A stretch of DNA of 64,000 bases from CAZNPU01 sp964575335 (GTDB lineage Bacteria > Planctomycetota > Phycisphaerae > Phycisphaerales > SM1A02): NCBI GenBank assembly GCA_964575335.1, contig CAZNPU010000002.1:1-64000 (forward strand), written 5' to 3'. The notes under the pieces are model-generated. The model was not told where the DNA came from, searched no databases, and worked only from the letters and a program-made list of their open reading frames with translations. The translations under genes and the position numbers were made by a program. This document shows, piece by piece, positions 34,848-43,351 of the stretch. The number at the start of each line of letters is the position of its first letter. The first letter of the stretch is position 1.

Positions 34848-35342
34848 GTGCGAATCCTTGGCATCGATCCTGGCCTGAATCTCACCGGCTACGGCTGCGT
34901 GGATCTGCATCCCGGGGCGATGGAACCGCAACTGGTCGAAGCGGGGGTGTTTCGTCTGAAGGCCAAAGCGTCGATGACGTATCGGCTGGCGCAGCTTTAC
35001 AACGATCTGTCACAGATCGTGGATGAACTCAAGCCGCGGATGATGGTTGTGGAGAAGCTATTCTCGCATTATCGACACGTGCGAACGAGCATATTGATGG
35101 GGCATGCCCGCGGGGTGGTGCTGCTGGTGGGTGAACTCAAGGGCCTGGAGGTAAGCGAACTGGCTGTGACGGAGATCAAGCGTGCCGTCACGGGCAACGG
35201 GCACGCCAGCAAGGAGCAGGTGCAACGTTCGGTGATGGCTCAATGCGGCCTGCGTGAGCTTCCCGAGCCGCCCGACGTGGCCGACGCCATTGCCATCGCG
35301 CTGTGCGCTGCGCGGCGGCTGGCGACTGAAGCGGTGGCCTGA
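34848..35342 (+). CDS. ruvC: Crossover junction endodeoxyribonuclease RuvC
   Basis: This 164-residue Holliday-junction resolvase cuts paired strands of recombination intermediates with RuvAB. The RNase H-like fold is recognisable from RILGIDPGLNLTGYG (catalytic Asp near residue 7), the acidic residue in MMVVEKLF, and DVADAIAIALC near the C terminus. GTG 34848 puts the start at the usual distance before GIDPG; the frame opens further upstream at TTG 34818. ruvA and ruvB are not in the window. The 290 bp after the gene hold nothing recognisable. Confidence 0.93.
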   Translation: MRILGIDPGLNLTGYGCVDLHPGAMEPQLVEAGVFRLKAKASMTYRLAQLYNDLSQIVDELKPRMMVVEKLFSHYRHVRTSILMGHARGVVLLVGELKGLEVSELAVTEIKRAVTGNGHASKEQVQRSVMAQCGLRELPEPPDVADAIAIALCAARRLATEAVA

Positions 35343-35634
35343 CCTGCACCGTCATCCGGCGGCTGACGCAGCCCATCGATGCATCTGACGCAACTGAACG
35401 CATCTGGCGCGTCGTGCGGCCCATTTGCTCCCCCCGGGTGTGGCACGCACTGCCGGTGCGGGATAAGGAAAGAAAAAAGCCGCAACGAAACCAGTCCGGA
35501 TGCCGCATTCTGGCTGGGCTGATCGCGGCGAAACGGCGGCGGTATTCCCGTTTCCTGCTCGCTTTTGTGGGGGCAGCATCCAGGCCTGGCCGACGAGTGA
35601 ACCGGTAACAAATGGCAAACCGCCGGTTTCGTAA

Positions 35635-36273
35635 ATGAATTCGCAACTGCGCTGGAGAGATTCGGTAGGTACAATGTCCATGGCGATGTTGCACAAGAGT
35701 TCCGAACTCGCATTGATTCGCAAGGCGAAAGCTGGCGACGGCAACGCCATCGAGGCGCTGATCCGCGCGCATCAGGATGCCCTGTACGCATTCATGCTTC
35801 GCATGTCCGGCAGGCCCGATGTCGCTGAAGACATTGTGCAGGAGGCGTTTGTCCGCGTGCTGCGCAACCTCGACCGGTTCGATACGCGGTATCGGTTCAG
35901 CACCTGGCTTTTCACCATTGCCAAGCGGCTCTACGTCAACTCAATCCAGAAGCATCGTCCCGCCTACGACAGTGATGCCATTCACGCATCGCAGTGCAGC
36001 AACATCTCGCCCGGCGCTGATGCGGCCCGCAACGAAATGCTCCAGAACGCGCGGGATGTGATCGACTTTGCACTGAGCACGCTGAATTGTCAGCAGCGCG
36101 AGATCATCCTGCTGTTTCATCAGCAGAACTGGCCGATCACTGAGATCGCGGTCTATCTGGACATGCCGGAGGGAACCGTCAAGAGCCATCTGCATCGCGC
36201 GCGCAAGCGCATGAAGAAGGCCATCGAGTCCAGCGGCTTGATGAATCAGCAGGTGCAGGAGGTCTGGTTGTGA
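35635..36273 (+). CDS. ECF-family RNA polymerase sigma factor
   Basis: This protein of up to 212 residues has the two domains of group IV sigma factors. Region 2 includes AHQDALYAFMLRMSG, EDIVQEAFVRVLR and the YRFSTWLFTIAKRL core-binding and -10 recognition helices. Region 4 includes LNCQQREIILLFH and the HTH ITEIAVYLDMPEGTVKSHLHR. The start is uncertain among ATG 35635, 35674 and 35680; a TACAAT at 35670-35675 could be a -10 for a later start. The next gene begins inside its stop codon (GTGA overlap at 36270), so a coupled membrane protein is its likely regulator. Target promoters are unknown. Confidence 0.9.
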   Translation: MNSQLRWRDSVGTMSMAMLHKSSELALIRKAKAGDGNAIEALIRAHQDALYAFMLRMSGRPDVAEDIVQEAFVRVLRNLDRFDTRYRFSTWLFTIAKRLYVNSIQKHRPAYDSDAIHASQCSNISPGADAARNEMLQNARDVIDFALSTLNCQQREIILLFHQQNWPITEIAVYLDMPEGTVKSHLHRARKRMKKAIESSGLMNQQVQEVWL

Positions 36274-36833
36274 AAAGAAAGTTCAACCATCCAGACTCCC
36301 GGCGCAATCAGCAGCCTGACACTGGCAACCCAGCCGGCCCGGCGCGCCGCGGCGGCAAGCATCGTCAGGATGCCGGGTTTGATCCATTTGACGCCCTGAC
36401 GCACGATCGCCTGGACATTCGCCACAATGCGCCTGACTTCACGCGATCGATCATGGGGCGTCTGGGGTACATGAAAGCGGCTCCCGCTGCAGTGCGGCGG
36501 CGGCGCATTCGACTGTGGGCCAACCGCGTCGGCGTGGTGGTCCTGACCGGCGCAGCGCTGCTTGTCAGCATGCACCTGTACGAACACAGCCCGCAGGCCA
36601 GGCGACCTGATGGCCCGACCATTCCTGCTGCGCTCGGCCGCGACCTGCAGCAACAGCAGCATCGTCTGGGCACAATGATTCACACCATCCGCAGCCTTTC
36701 ACCTCGAATCGAGTTTGAGCCGATTCTTGAAGAAGATGAGAGCGACAACGAGAACGAATGGTTTGACGACGCTCCGGATGCGCTCCCCGAAGACGTGAAT
36801 CAGTCGTCGATCGCTCCGATTCGTTGGGTGTAG
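36270..36833 (+). CDS. Single-span membrane protein, putative anti-sigma factor
   Basis: This 187-residue protein has about 85 cytoplasmic-side polar residues, one transmembrane helix (about 86-104, NRVGVVVLTGAALLVSMHL), and an acidic C-terminal part. The position directly behind an ECF sigma gene with a 4-bp overlap is typical of anti-sigma factors. The zinc anti-sigma motif HxxxCxxC is absent, so the function is inferred from context and topology only. An exported protein gene follows 9 bp downstream. The RDFTRSI-like helix just before the membrane span could contact sigma. Confidence 0.6.
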   Translation: MKRKFNHPDSRRNQQPDTGNPAGPARRGGKHRQDAGFDPFDALTHDRLDIRHNAPDFTRSIMGRLGYMKAAPAAVRRRRIRLWANRVGVVVLTGAALLVSMHLYEHSPQARRPDGPTIPAALGRDLQQQQHRLGTMIHTIRSLSPRIEFEPILEEDESDNENEWFDDAPDALPEDVNQSSIAPIRWV

Positions 36834-36842
36834 CGTGCCGCC

Positions 36843-38429
36843 ATGAGATTCGCCGGCATCAACTTCATTTCCATCACACTTTGTTTTGTTCTGCTGCTGC
36901 ACTGCTGTGTCAGAGTTGCGGCTGCAGATGAAACCCGGCCTTTTGACGCAGCCTCGATCGCGCCGGCGGATGTCTCAACGTATGTGCATGTTGAAGAGGC
37001 TGCAGCGATGCGGCGCAATCTGGCTGAACGCCCAATCGCTGACTGGTTCAACAACGTATTTGAAAGCGGCGAGTTTTTTCAGGCATGGACGCGACTTGCC
37101 TCGGCTGCGGGGTTATCCAGTACGCAGCTTTTTGATTTATGCCTAGGCAGGCGGTTTACGTATCTGGCCGGCAGCGATGCGCAGTGGGTGATTGTGACTG
37201 AGATGGACGAGCGTGCAGCCGGCCAGCTGCTCCAGCAGCTCCATGTCAGGATGCGCGAGCCCCGCTCGGGTATGGCAGTGGCTGAATTGCCTGAGCAGGA
37301 ATTCATCATCGCTCGCAACGGCAGCGTGATGGTTATTGGCCCGTCGCGGCATGCCGATCTGTTCATGGCGGTGTTGCCCCGGATTGCTGAAGAAGGCGAT
37401 CACGCCAATGCGCTTGCTGCGAGAGCTGAATTGATCCGGGCAGCACGCGAGCTTGGCGAGGGGCGCATCGGCGTGTACATGCGGCACGGCGGATTGCTGG
37501 GCGGATGGTCGGCTGCTGTGGCTGATCTGGCAGGCGACCAACTGGTGATCCGTCACACGGCTGAATTTGAAAACGCGCCGTTCAATCATCAGGTCACATC
37601 GCGGACGTGCGACTTCTCGCTTGCTCTGGCGTTTGAAGACCGGGCCTTGCTGACGATCATGCAGCCGATGGATGTGGGGGACAGCCCCCTGGAGGCGTTC
37701 CTCACCGCCAGTCTTGGAAAGGGGCTGATCAGCCCGCAGATGCGAAGCAACTTGAAGGATCGGCGATTGATTGTGGTGGGGGAGCACGACGGCCGACAGC
37801 TTGAAAAGCCAGTCGATGTGCTCAGCGCGACGTTCGCCATTGGTCTGGAAGTCAACGATGCTGAACCGGCATTGCAGCAGTTGGATCGTCATATGCTGTA
37901 TGTCGCACACCGGATCAGCCAGGTAGTTGACGGTTCGATGCTTCAGCCGCACCAGTTGCCGCGCTGCTTGGCGTCTGATGAACTGCGCGAAGTTGAATTG
38001 CCCGGCGTTTCGGAGTGGTTTGCTGGCGGGTTCCCAGTCATGCAGACGGTCTCATTGAACTGGACCGTGGTTCAGGGGCCGCACGGCGCGTGGTTCGTGG
38101 TCGCCAGCCATCGCGATTCGCTGCAGGATGTTGTCAAGACCCTGCAGGGAGAATGCCCGTTCAACCCGCGTTTTTCCGGGAAGCTGGACAGCGTGGGCGT
38201 GGGCAACGGGCTGCGCATCGGTCGGCATCTTGACAGCTGGATCGCTCATGCCGAAGCGCTCGCAGAACCGGGACGGGCTGACGAACTGCGGCAAAGCCTC
38301 AAGATGCTCTCGGAACTGGCGAGCGGTCTGCAGCGTTGTCACTGGCAGCTTGCCCGGCCGAGCGAAAACGAGATGCGGCTGGAAGTGCAGATTGAACTCA
38401 GCCCGCCGGGAATTTCGCGGCAGCAGTAA
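36843..38429 (+). CDS. Exported protein of the ECF sigma operon, unknown function
   Basis: This 528-residue protein has a cleavable signal peptide (about 1-27, ITLCFVLLLHCC then AAA) and no later membrane helix. The mature part alternates strands and helices with a short hydrophobic core pattern (YVHVEEAAAMRRNL, IIARNGSVMVIG, GRIGVYMRHGG). No catalytic motif is evident. It begins 9 bp after the putative anti-sigma gene, making a sigma/membrane protein/exported protein operon. It may be the envelope component that senses or answers the signal. The layout resembles large exported DUF3352-like proteins, but I cannot confirm the family. Confidence 0.7.
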   Translation: MRFAGINFISITLCFVLLLHCCVRVAAADETRPFDAASIAPADVSTYVHVEEAAAMRRNLAERPIADWFNNVFESGEFFQAWTRLASAAGLSSTQLFDLCLGRRFTYLAGSDAQWVIVTEMDERAAGQLLQQLHVRMREPRSGMAVAELPEQEFIIARNGSVMVIGPSRHADLFMAVLPRIAEEGDHANALAARAELIRAARELGEGRIGVYMRHGGLLGGWSAAVADLAGDQLVIRHTAEFENAPFNHQVTSRTCDFSLALAFEDRALLTIMQPMDVGDSPLEAFLTASLGKGLISPQMRSNLKDRRLIVVGEHDGRQLEKPVDVLSATFAIGLEVNDAEPALQQLDRHMLYVAHRISQVVDGSMLQPHQLPRCLASDELREVELPGVSEWFAGGFPVMQTVSLNWTVVQGPHGAWFVVASHRDSLQDVVKTLQGECPFNPRFSGKLDSVGVGNGLRIGRHLDSWIAHAEALAEPGRADELRQSLKMLSELASGLQRCHWQLARPSENEMRLEVQIELSPPGISRQQ

Positions 38430-38576
38430 ACCCCATCGTCATCTTCTGCCGATGGATGCTGTCCCATAAACGAACGACCAGCCGGATCACCAATCAATTG
38501 ACAATCAATTGACCGACAGATTCAATGCGCGCTGCCTGTGCCGGACACAAGCAGCCGGCCTATGATGAAGGCTCAT

Positions 38577-40454
38577 ATGACTTCAAGTGCGAACCCATTT
38601 CTTCGCAATGTGGCGATCATTGCGCACGTCGATCACGGTAAAACGACCCTTGTTGATGCGCTTCTGGCCGATTCCGGGGCCATCACCGATCAGGATGACC
38701 TGGGCGAGTGCATTCTCGATTCCAACCCGCTGGAGCGAGAGCGCGGCATCACCATCTTCTCCAAGAATTGCGCAGTCAATTACGTCGGCAGGCGGGTAGA
38801 CCGTCGCGGCCAGGTGTATCGAATCAATATCATCGACACGCCCGGTCACGCCGATTTTGGCGGCGAAGTGGAGCGCGTGCTGCGCATGGCTGATGGCGCT
38901 CTGCTGCTGGTGGATTCATTCGAAGGCCCCATGCCGCAAACGCGCTTTGTGCTCAGCAAGGCGCTGCAGCTTGGCCTGAAGCCGATTGTGGTGGTAAACA
39001 AATGCGATCGCCCCGAGGCGAGGCCGAACGAGGTCATCAACGAGGTGTTCGATCTGCTGGTTGATCTTGGCGCTGACGATCACGCTCTGGATTTTCCCGT
39101 GGTGTACGCCTCTGGGCGCAGCGGATGGGCCACAAGCTCTCTCGAAAAGCCGGCTGCGGATATGTCCGAGTTGTTCGAGACCATTCTCGATTGCGTTCCG
39201 CCGCCAGGCGGCGATCCGAATGCGCCGCTGCAGATGCTGATCACCACGCTCGACTTCTCCGACTATGTGGGCCGCATCGCCATCGGCCGCGTGTTCAACG
39301 GCACGCTGCAGAACAATCAGCAGGTGGCGGTGTGCCGCGCCGACGGTTCGGTCACGACCACGCGCGTGCAGAAGCTGCTGCGCTTTGAAGGGCTTGGCCG
39401 TACTGCAGTCGACAGGATCGAAGTGGGGGACCTGTGCGCCATCGAAGGACTGAAGGAGTTCGATATCGGCGACACGGTATGCGCGGTTGAGCATCCGCAT
39501 CCGATGCCGCGCGTCAACGTGGATGAGCCGACGCTGCACATGCTGTTTCGCATCAACGATTCGCCGTTTGCGGGCAAGGAAGGCAAGTATGTCACCAGCC
39601 GTCAGATTGCGGATCGTCTGCAGTATGAATTACAGAGCAATGTGGCGCTACGCGTGAGTCCGGGTAAAAGCTCTGAGGAGTTTCACGTATCCGGCCGCGG
39701 CCTGCTGCACCTGGGCGTGCTGCTGGAGAACATGCGCCGCGAAGGCTATGAACTTTCAGTCGGCCGTCCCGAGGTGATTGAAAAGGACATTGACGGCGTG
39801 CGATGCGAGCCGGTTGAGCGGCTGACGGTCGATACCGCTGCCGATGGCATGGGGGCGGCGATGGAACTGCTCGGCAGCCGCGGGGCGGAAATCAAGAACA
39901 TACAAACGCGCAGCGACCGCATGCACATCGAATGTGAAATCCCGGCACGGGGACTGATCGGCCTGCGATCACGCATGCTCACTGCGACCGGCGGCGAGGC
40001 GGTGATGTATCACAGCTTCTCGCATTACGCCCCTGTCCGCAGCAGCGAACGCAAGCGAAACAACGGCGTGATGATCGCCACCGAAACCGGAACCGCCACC
40101 GCGTACGCGCTGCTCAATCTGTCGGATCGTGGTGTGATGTTCATCGAACCGGGCGAGCCGGTGTACGAGGGGCAGATCGTCGGCGAACACAATCGCGAAA
40201 ACGATCTGGGCGTGAACGTGGTGAAAACCAAAGCGCTTACCAACATGCGCGAAGCCAACAAGGAGCAGACCGTCGTCCTCAAAACGCCGCGGCTGCTGAC
40301 GCTTGAAGCTGCACTGGAATACATTGAGGATGACGAACTGGTTGAACTGACACCCACCAGCATCCGCCTGCGCAAGCGTCTGCTTACCGAAAACGACCGC
40401 AAGCGAGCCGAGCGTCGCGAAAAGGATCGTGCCAAGGCCAATGCAATGGCCTGA
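38577..40454 (+). CDS. typA: Ribosome-associated translational GTPase TypA/BipA
   Basis: This 625-residue GTPase is related to EF-G and LepA and works on the ribosome during stress and large-subunit assembly. G1 is AHVDHGKTT, the switch region contains RERGITIFSKN, G3 is DTPGHADFGGEVER, and G4 is VVNKCDRPEARP. The EF-G-like domains and the unique BipA C-terminal domain (HSFSHYAPVRSSER, LLNLSDRGVMFIEPG, RLRKRLLTENDRKRA) follow. ATG 38577 has AAGG 5 bases upstream; the frame also opens at GTG 38538. The length is normal. It converges with the Fur-family gene after 11 bp. Confidence 0.95.
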   Translation: MTSSANPFLRNVAIIAHVDHGKTTLVDALLADSGAITDQDDLGECILDSNPLERERGITIFSKNCAVNYVGRRVDRRGQVYRINIIDTPGHADFGGEVERVLRMADGALLLVDSFEGPMPQTRFVLSKALQLGLKPIVVVNKCDRPEARPNEVINEVFDLLVDLGADDHALDFPVVYASGRSGWATSSLEKPAADMSELFETILDCVPPPGGDPNAPLQMLITTLDFSDYVGRIAIGRVFNGTLQNNQQVAVCRADGSVTTTRVQKLLRFEGLGRTAVDRIEVGDLCAIEGLKEFDIGDTVCAVEHPHPMPRVNVDEPTLHMLFRINDSPFAGKEGKYVTSRQIADRLQYELQSNVALRVSPGKSSEEFHVSGRGLLHLGVLLENMRREGYELSVGRPEVIEKDIDGVRCEPVERLTVDTAADGMGAAMELLGSRGAEIKNIQTRSDRMHIECEIPARGLIGLRSRMLTATGGEAVMYHSFSHYAPVRSSERKRNNGVMIATETGTATAYALLNLSDRGVMFIEPGEPVYEGQIVGEHNRENDLGVNVVKTKALTNMREANKEQTVVLKTPRLLTLEAALEYIEDDELVELTPTSIRLRKRLLTENDRKRAERREKDRAKANAMA

Positions 40455-40465
40455 ACGCGCTGCGA

Positions 40466-41005
40466 CTAGTTGTCGCCGCCGCCGGAGGCGGCTTCTTCAT
40501 CCAGCAATTTGCGGCCTTCGGGGCTGATCGCGTAAATCTGGAATCGGTGGCCGACCGGTTCCCAGCCGTGCTCGCGGCATATCCGATCGCGCAAGGCGGT
40601 CAGCTCCTGGCTGTTGAATTCGATGTGCTTGCCGGTCTTCATGCACACGATGTAATCGCGCGGTTCTTTCCCGTAGATGAGCTGATAATGCGCCTGCTTG
40701 GAATCAAACAAAGCCTGCGTGATGATGCCGGCTTCCTGCAGCAGTTTGATGGTGCGATAGACCGTGGCTTTGGATACCTGGTAGCCGCGATTCCGCATTT
40801 CAAGCAGAAGCTCTTCAACCTCGAAAACGCCGTCACGCTCGATGATGGCGTTGAGGATGTCCGCACGCTCCGGCGTGTACTTGAGATCCTGGCTTTTGAG
40901 ATATCGCCTGAAAATCGCGCACAGCGGCGCCATGGCGGCGATTTCCGCAGACTGTTCGCCCATGTGGGGCGGCAGGGGCGTTTTGGGAATAGGCGGCAAA
41001 TCCAT
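40466..41005 (-). CDS. Fur-family regulator with degenerate metal sites
   Basis: This 179-residue protein has the Fur winged-helix domain (LKYTPERADILNAIIE, FEVEELLLEMRNRG, VSKATVYRTIKLLQEAGII) and the start of the dimerisation domain (HYQLIYG, HIEFNSQEL). Normal Fur, Zur and PerR proteins have HxHxHxxC-x2-C here. This one reads EPRDYIVCMKTG, with a single Cys and none of the histidines, and no second CxxC near the C terminus. The structural zinc and probably the sensor site are missing. It may sense another signal or work as an apo-repressor. ATG 41005 gives the shorter, more usual N terminus; the frame is open to 41074. Confidence 0.85.
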   Translation of the reverse strand: MDLPPIPKTPLPPHMGEQSAEIAAMAPLCAIFRRYLKSQDLKYTPERADILNAIIERDGVFEVEELLLEMRNRGYQVSKATVYRTIKLLQEAGIITQALFDSKQAHYQLIYGKEPRDYIVCMKTGKHIEFNSQELTALRDRICREHGWEPVGHRFQIYAISPEGRKLLDEEAASGGGDN

Positions 41006-41082
41006 GAAAAAAGTGTAGCCGCTTTGACCGTACAGGGCAGCTTTCGGGCAATCAGAGCGCAAGCAGCCGCGCATGCGCGATT

Positions 41083-42573
41083 GTGAGCGATATGCTGATG
41101 ACCGTGGCCAGTCACAGACAATCCTTTCACATTCTCGCCTTTGAACCGTACGACAGCGGTTCGCATCGAAGCGTGCGCGAGTCGATCAGCCGGCATTCAC
41201 GTCATCGATGGACGTGGATCACGCGGCCGGGGCGGGCATGGAAATGGCGCATGCGCCTTGCCGCTGCGGAAATGGTTCAGGACGCTCACGCGCTCAACAG
41301 TTTCAGCAGCCCGATTGATGCGGTTTTCGCCACCTCGCTCATGAGCGCTGCAGACCTGCGGGCGCTTCTGCTGGAGCATTGCGCCAGACTGCCGCTTGTG
41401 CTGTACATGCACGAGAATCAGGCCACGTATCCGCATGGCCAGGTGCGGTGGAGCGATTATTCGATTCAGCCAGTAAGCGACGAAGCGCCGCAGACGATAC
41501 GCGCCTCCAGCAGGCCGCCGCAGCACGATGTACAGTTCGCTTTGACGAATTTTCTGAGTATGCTCGCTGCCGATCTGGTCATCTGGAACAGCCAGTGGAA
41601 CCAGCGGTCATTTCTGGAAGGGCTTGAACACATACTCAAACACGCGCCCGACCTGACGCTGCAGAACGCAGCACAACGCATTGTTTCGCGAAGCGTCATC
41701 ATCTGGCCGCCGGTCGAGTTGCCGCCGAAAGGCATGCGATCGGTGTTTGCAGAGCACGCAACAGCAGCGATCCATGGTGAGCGATCGCATGAGCGTAACC
41801 AACAGCACGACACATCCGAAGTGTCACGAGTTTTACATAACTCAGAACAGGCCAGTGATAGGGCGGCAATCAAGTGCAGTGATGGCTGCCACAACGCCGG
41901 GAGCGCAGCGGTCGATGCTCAATACAACAGCCACGAGCGGCAACAGCAGCACGCACATGGCACGCCGCAGCAGCCGATCCGCGTCGTCTGGCCGCACCGC
42001 TGGGAGCATGACAAGGGGCCTGACGAGCTGCTTTGTCTTGTTGAGCGATTCACAAGGCCGCTGAACATCCGCTGGACGATCCTCGGCGAGCAGTTTCGCC
42101 AGATGCCGCCAGCCATGTCCGCCATTCTGGAGCGATTCAGCGATTGCATTGATCATGCTGGGTACGTGAATGACCGTGATGAATATTGGCGACATCTGTC
42201 ACGATGTGACTGGGTGTTGTCTACAGCCCGCCATGAGTTCTTCGGCATTGCTGTGGTTGAGGCGATGTTTGCAGGCTGTCTGCCGTGGCTGCCAGCGTCT
42301 CTGAGCTATCCGGAGCTGCTGCCGCCGAATTGGCGTGCGATCAGCCCGCTCAATCCACCGGGCGATCGGAACACGGTGCGGCTGCTGCAGACTCAACTCG
42401 CAGCGCATCTGAAGCCAGCCATTGCAGACAATGCGGTCGCTCGCCTAGATGATGCGCTGGAGGAACTGATCCAAGCCAGCCGCCGGAGAAGGCGAGCGAC
42501 CGATTCGGCCCGATCCAGCGACGCCAGGCCGCCCGGCACCTCGCCAGCACCCCCATTCCACAACGTCTTATAA
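41083..42573 (+). CDS. Glycosyltransferase, tRNA-queuosine mannosyltransferase (QTMAN/DUF3524) homologue
   Basis: This 496-residue GT-B enzyme opens with HILAFEPYDSGSH and the ITRPGRAWKWRMR segment, the hallmarks of the DUF3524/GTDC1 family whose animal member mannosylates queuosine in tRNA-Asp. The second half has WPHRWEHDKGPDELL, a VNDRDEYWRHLSRCD stretch and the nucleotide-sugar loop ARHEFFGIAVVEAMFAG followed by SYPELLPP. A hydrophilic His/Gln/Ser-rich insertion (about 225-299) separates the two lobes. Queuosine synthesis genes are not in the window. Starts GTG 41083, ATG 41092 and ATG 41098 are all possible, none with a good ribosome binding site. The donor sugar is unproven. Confidence 0.75.
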   Translation: MSDMLMTVASHRQSFHILAFEPYDSGSHRSVRESISRHSRHRWTWITRPGRAWKWRMRLAAAEMVQDAHALNSFSSPIDAVFATSLMSAADLRALLLEHCARLPLVLYMHENQATYPHGQVRWSDYSIQPVSDEAPQTIRASSRPPQHDVQFALTNFLSMLAADLVIWNSQWNQRSFLEGLEHILKHAPDLTLQNAAQRIVSRSVIIWPPVELPPKGMRSVFAEHATAAIHGERSHERNQQHDTSEVSRVLHNSEQASDRAAIKCSDGCHNAGSAAVDAQYNSHERQQQHAHGTPQQPIRVVWPHRWEHDKGPDELLCLVERFTRPLNIRWTILGEQFRQMPPAMSAILERFSDCIDHAGYVNDRDEYWRHLSRCDWVLSTARHEFFGIAVVEAMFAGCLPWLPASLSYPELLPPNWRAISPLNPPGDRNTVRLLQTQLAAHLKPAIADNAVARLDDALEELIQASRRRRRATDSARSSDARPPGTSPAPPFHNVL

Positions 42574-42574
42574 T
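42569..42574 (+). promoter_or_regulatory. Perfect -10 hexamer for the structured RNA candidate
   Basis: TATAAT at 42569-42574 overlaps the stop region of the upstream gene, with no convincing -35. Transcription would start near 42581, at the edge of the foldable segment. Confidence 0.5.
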
Positions 42575-42580
42575 GTGCGT

Positions 42581-42800
42581 TATGTAAAGCTCTATCGCCC
42601 CGCGGTATGGAGGGTGGCCTCCAAGGTCAGCCTCTTGTGTATGCCTGCAGTTTGGGCGGTGATCGCGGCTTGGCTGGGATTCGCCGTTCGGCTTTGCCGT
42701 ACGCCGTACAGCCGACGTTCTCAAAGCCCTGTGCCCCCGGGTATTGCGACAACTTGCCGTGTTGGCATGCCCTGTGACTCCCCGCATCCTGGCGATTCGT
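42581..42800 (+). ncRNA. Structured RNA candidate, long rod with 6S-like architecture
   Basis: About 215 nt fold by hand into a long interrupted hairpin. The closing stem pairs ATCGCC (42594-42599) with GGCGAT (42791-42796), GCGG (42602-42605) with CCGC (42782-42785) and GGAG (42609-42612) with CTCC (42778-42781). Further in, GGGC pairs with GCCC and GGCTT with AAGCC, and the tip pairs CGTTCGGCT with AGCCGACG. Large asymmetric bulges lie in the middle. A rod of this size with a central bubble is typical of 6S RNA, which mimics an open promoter for the housekeeping polymerase. No coding frame fits. Identity with 6S is inference from shape alone; it could also be a leader of the next gene. Confidence 0.45.
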
Positions 42801-42862
42801 GGTAAGGTGCGGCTGTTGCCGTCGACATGTCAGCAAGACATGCCTGCAGCGGCAGACAATGC

Positions 42863-43297
42863 ATGGAGAACACTGTGAAAGTTGAAGTTTTTGCTATCTG
42901 TGACGCCGCGACCGAAATGATGGGCAAATTGAATCTGCTCGGAGCGTTCGATACGCTCTGGGCTCCGCGCACGCCTGTCGTTCACCAGCAGTGCGCCATC
43001 GCGGCTCGAGTGCGGTTTGATCGCATTGAACGGGGTTCTCACGCGGTGCGGCTGGATATTGTCGATCAGGACGGCAAAGCGATCATGCCCACGCTCAACG
43101 GCTCGGTTGATGTGCGCATACCCGATGCTGTGCGCTCATCGGTCGCGCATCTCATCATCAACATCCAGCAGTTGAAATTCGACAATTTCGGCGAGTACGT
43201 GGTGAATCTCGCGATTGACGGCCGCCAGGAGGCCAGCCTGCCGCTTTTCGTGCGACAGCAACCGGCCAACAGCGGCGGCCCTGCTCCTGCTCGTTAA
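42863..43297 (+). CDS. DUF6941-type protein, unknown function
   Basis: This protein of about 144 residues has the pattern of the DUF6941 family: VFAICDAATEMMGKLNLLGAFD near the start, then beta strands ending in a GEYVVNLAIDG-like segment. The fold looks all-beta and cytoplasmic, with no signal peptide. No enzymatic motif is visible and the family has no known function. GGAG at 42866-42869 lies inside the first codons of ATG 42863 and 5 bases before GTG 42875, so GTG 42875 is a serious alternative start. It is convergent with the response regulator gene. Confidence 0.7.
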   Translation: MENTVKVEVFAICDAATEMMGKLNLLGAFDTLWAPRTPVVHQQCAIAARVRFDRIERGSHAVRLDIVDQDGKAIMPTLNGSVDVRIPDAVRSSVAHLIINIQQLKFDNFGEYVVNLAIDGRQEASLPLFVRQQPANSGGPAPAR

Positions 43298-43351
43298 GCG
43301 CAGCAAACGCATCACGGTTTCATCGCATCGCATCATTGATCAGGGCAAAGC

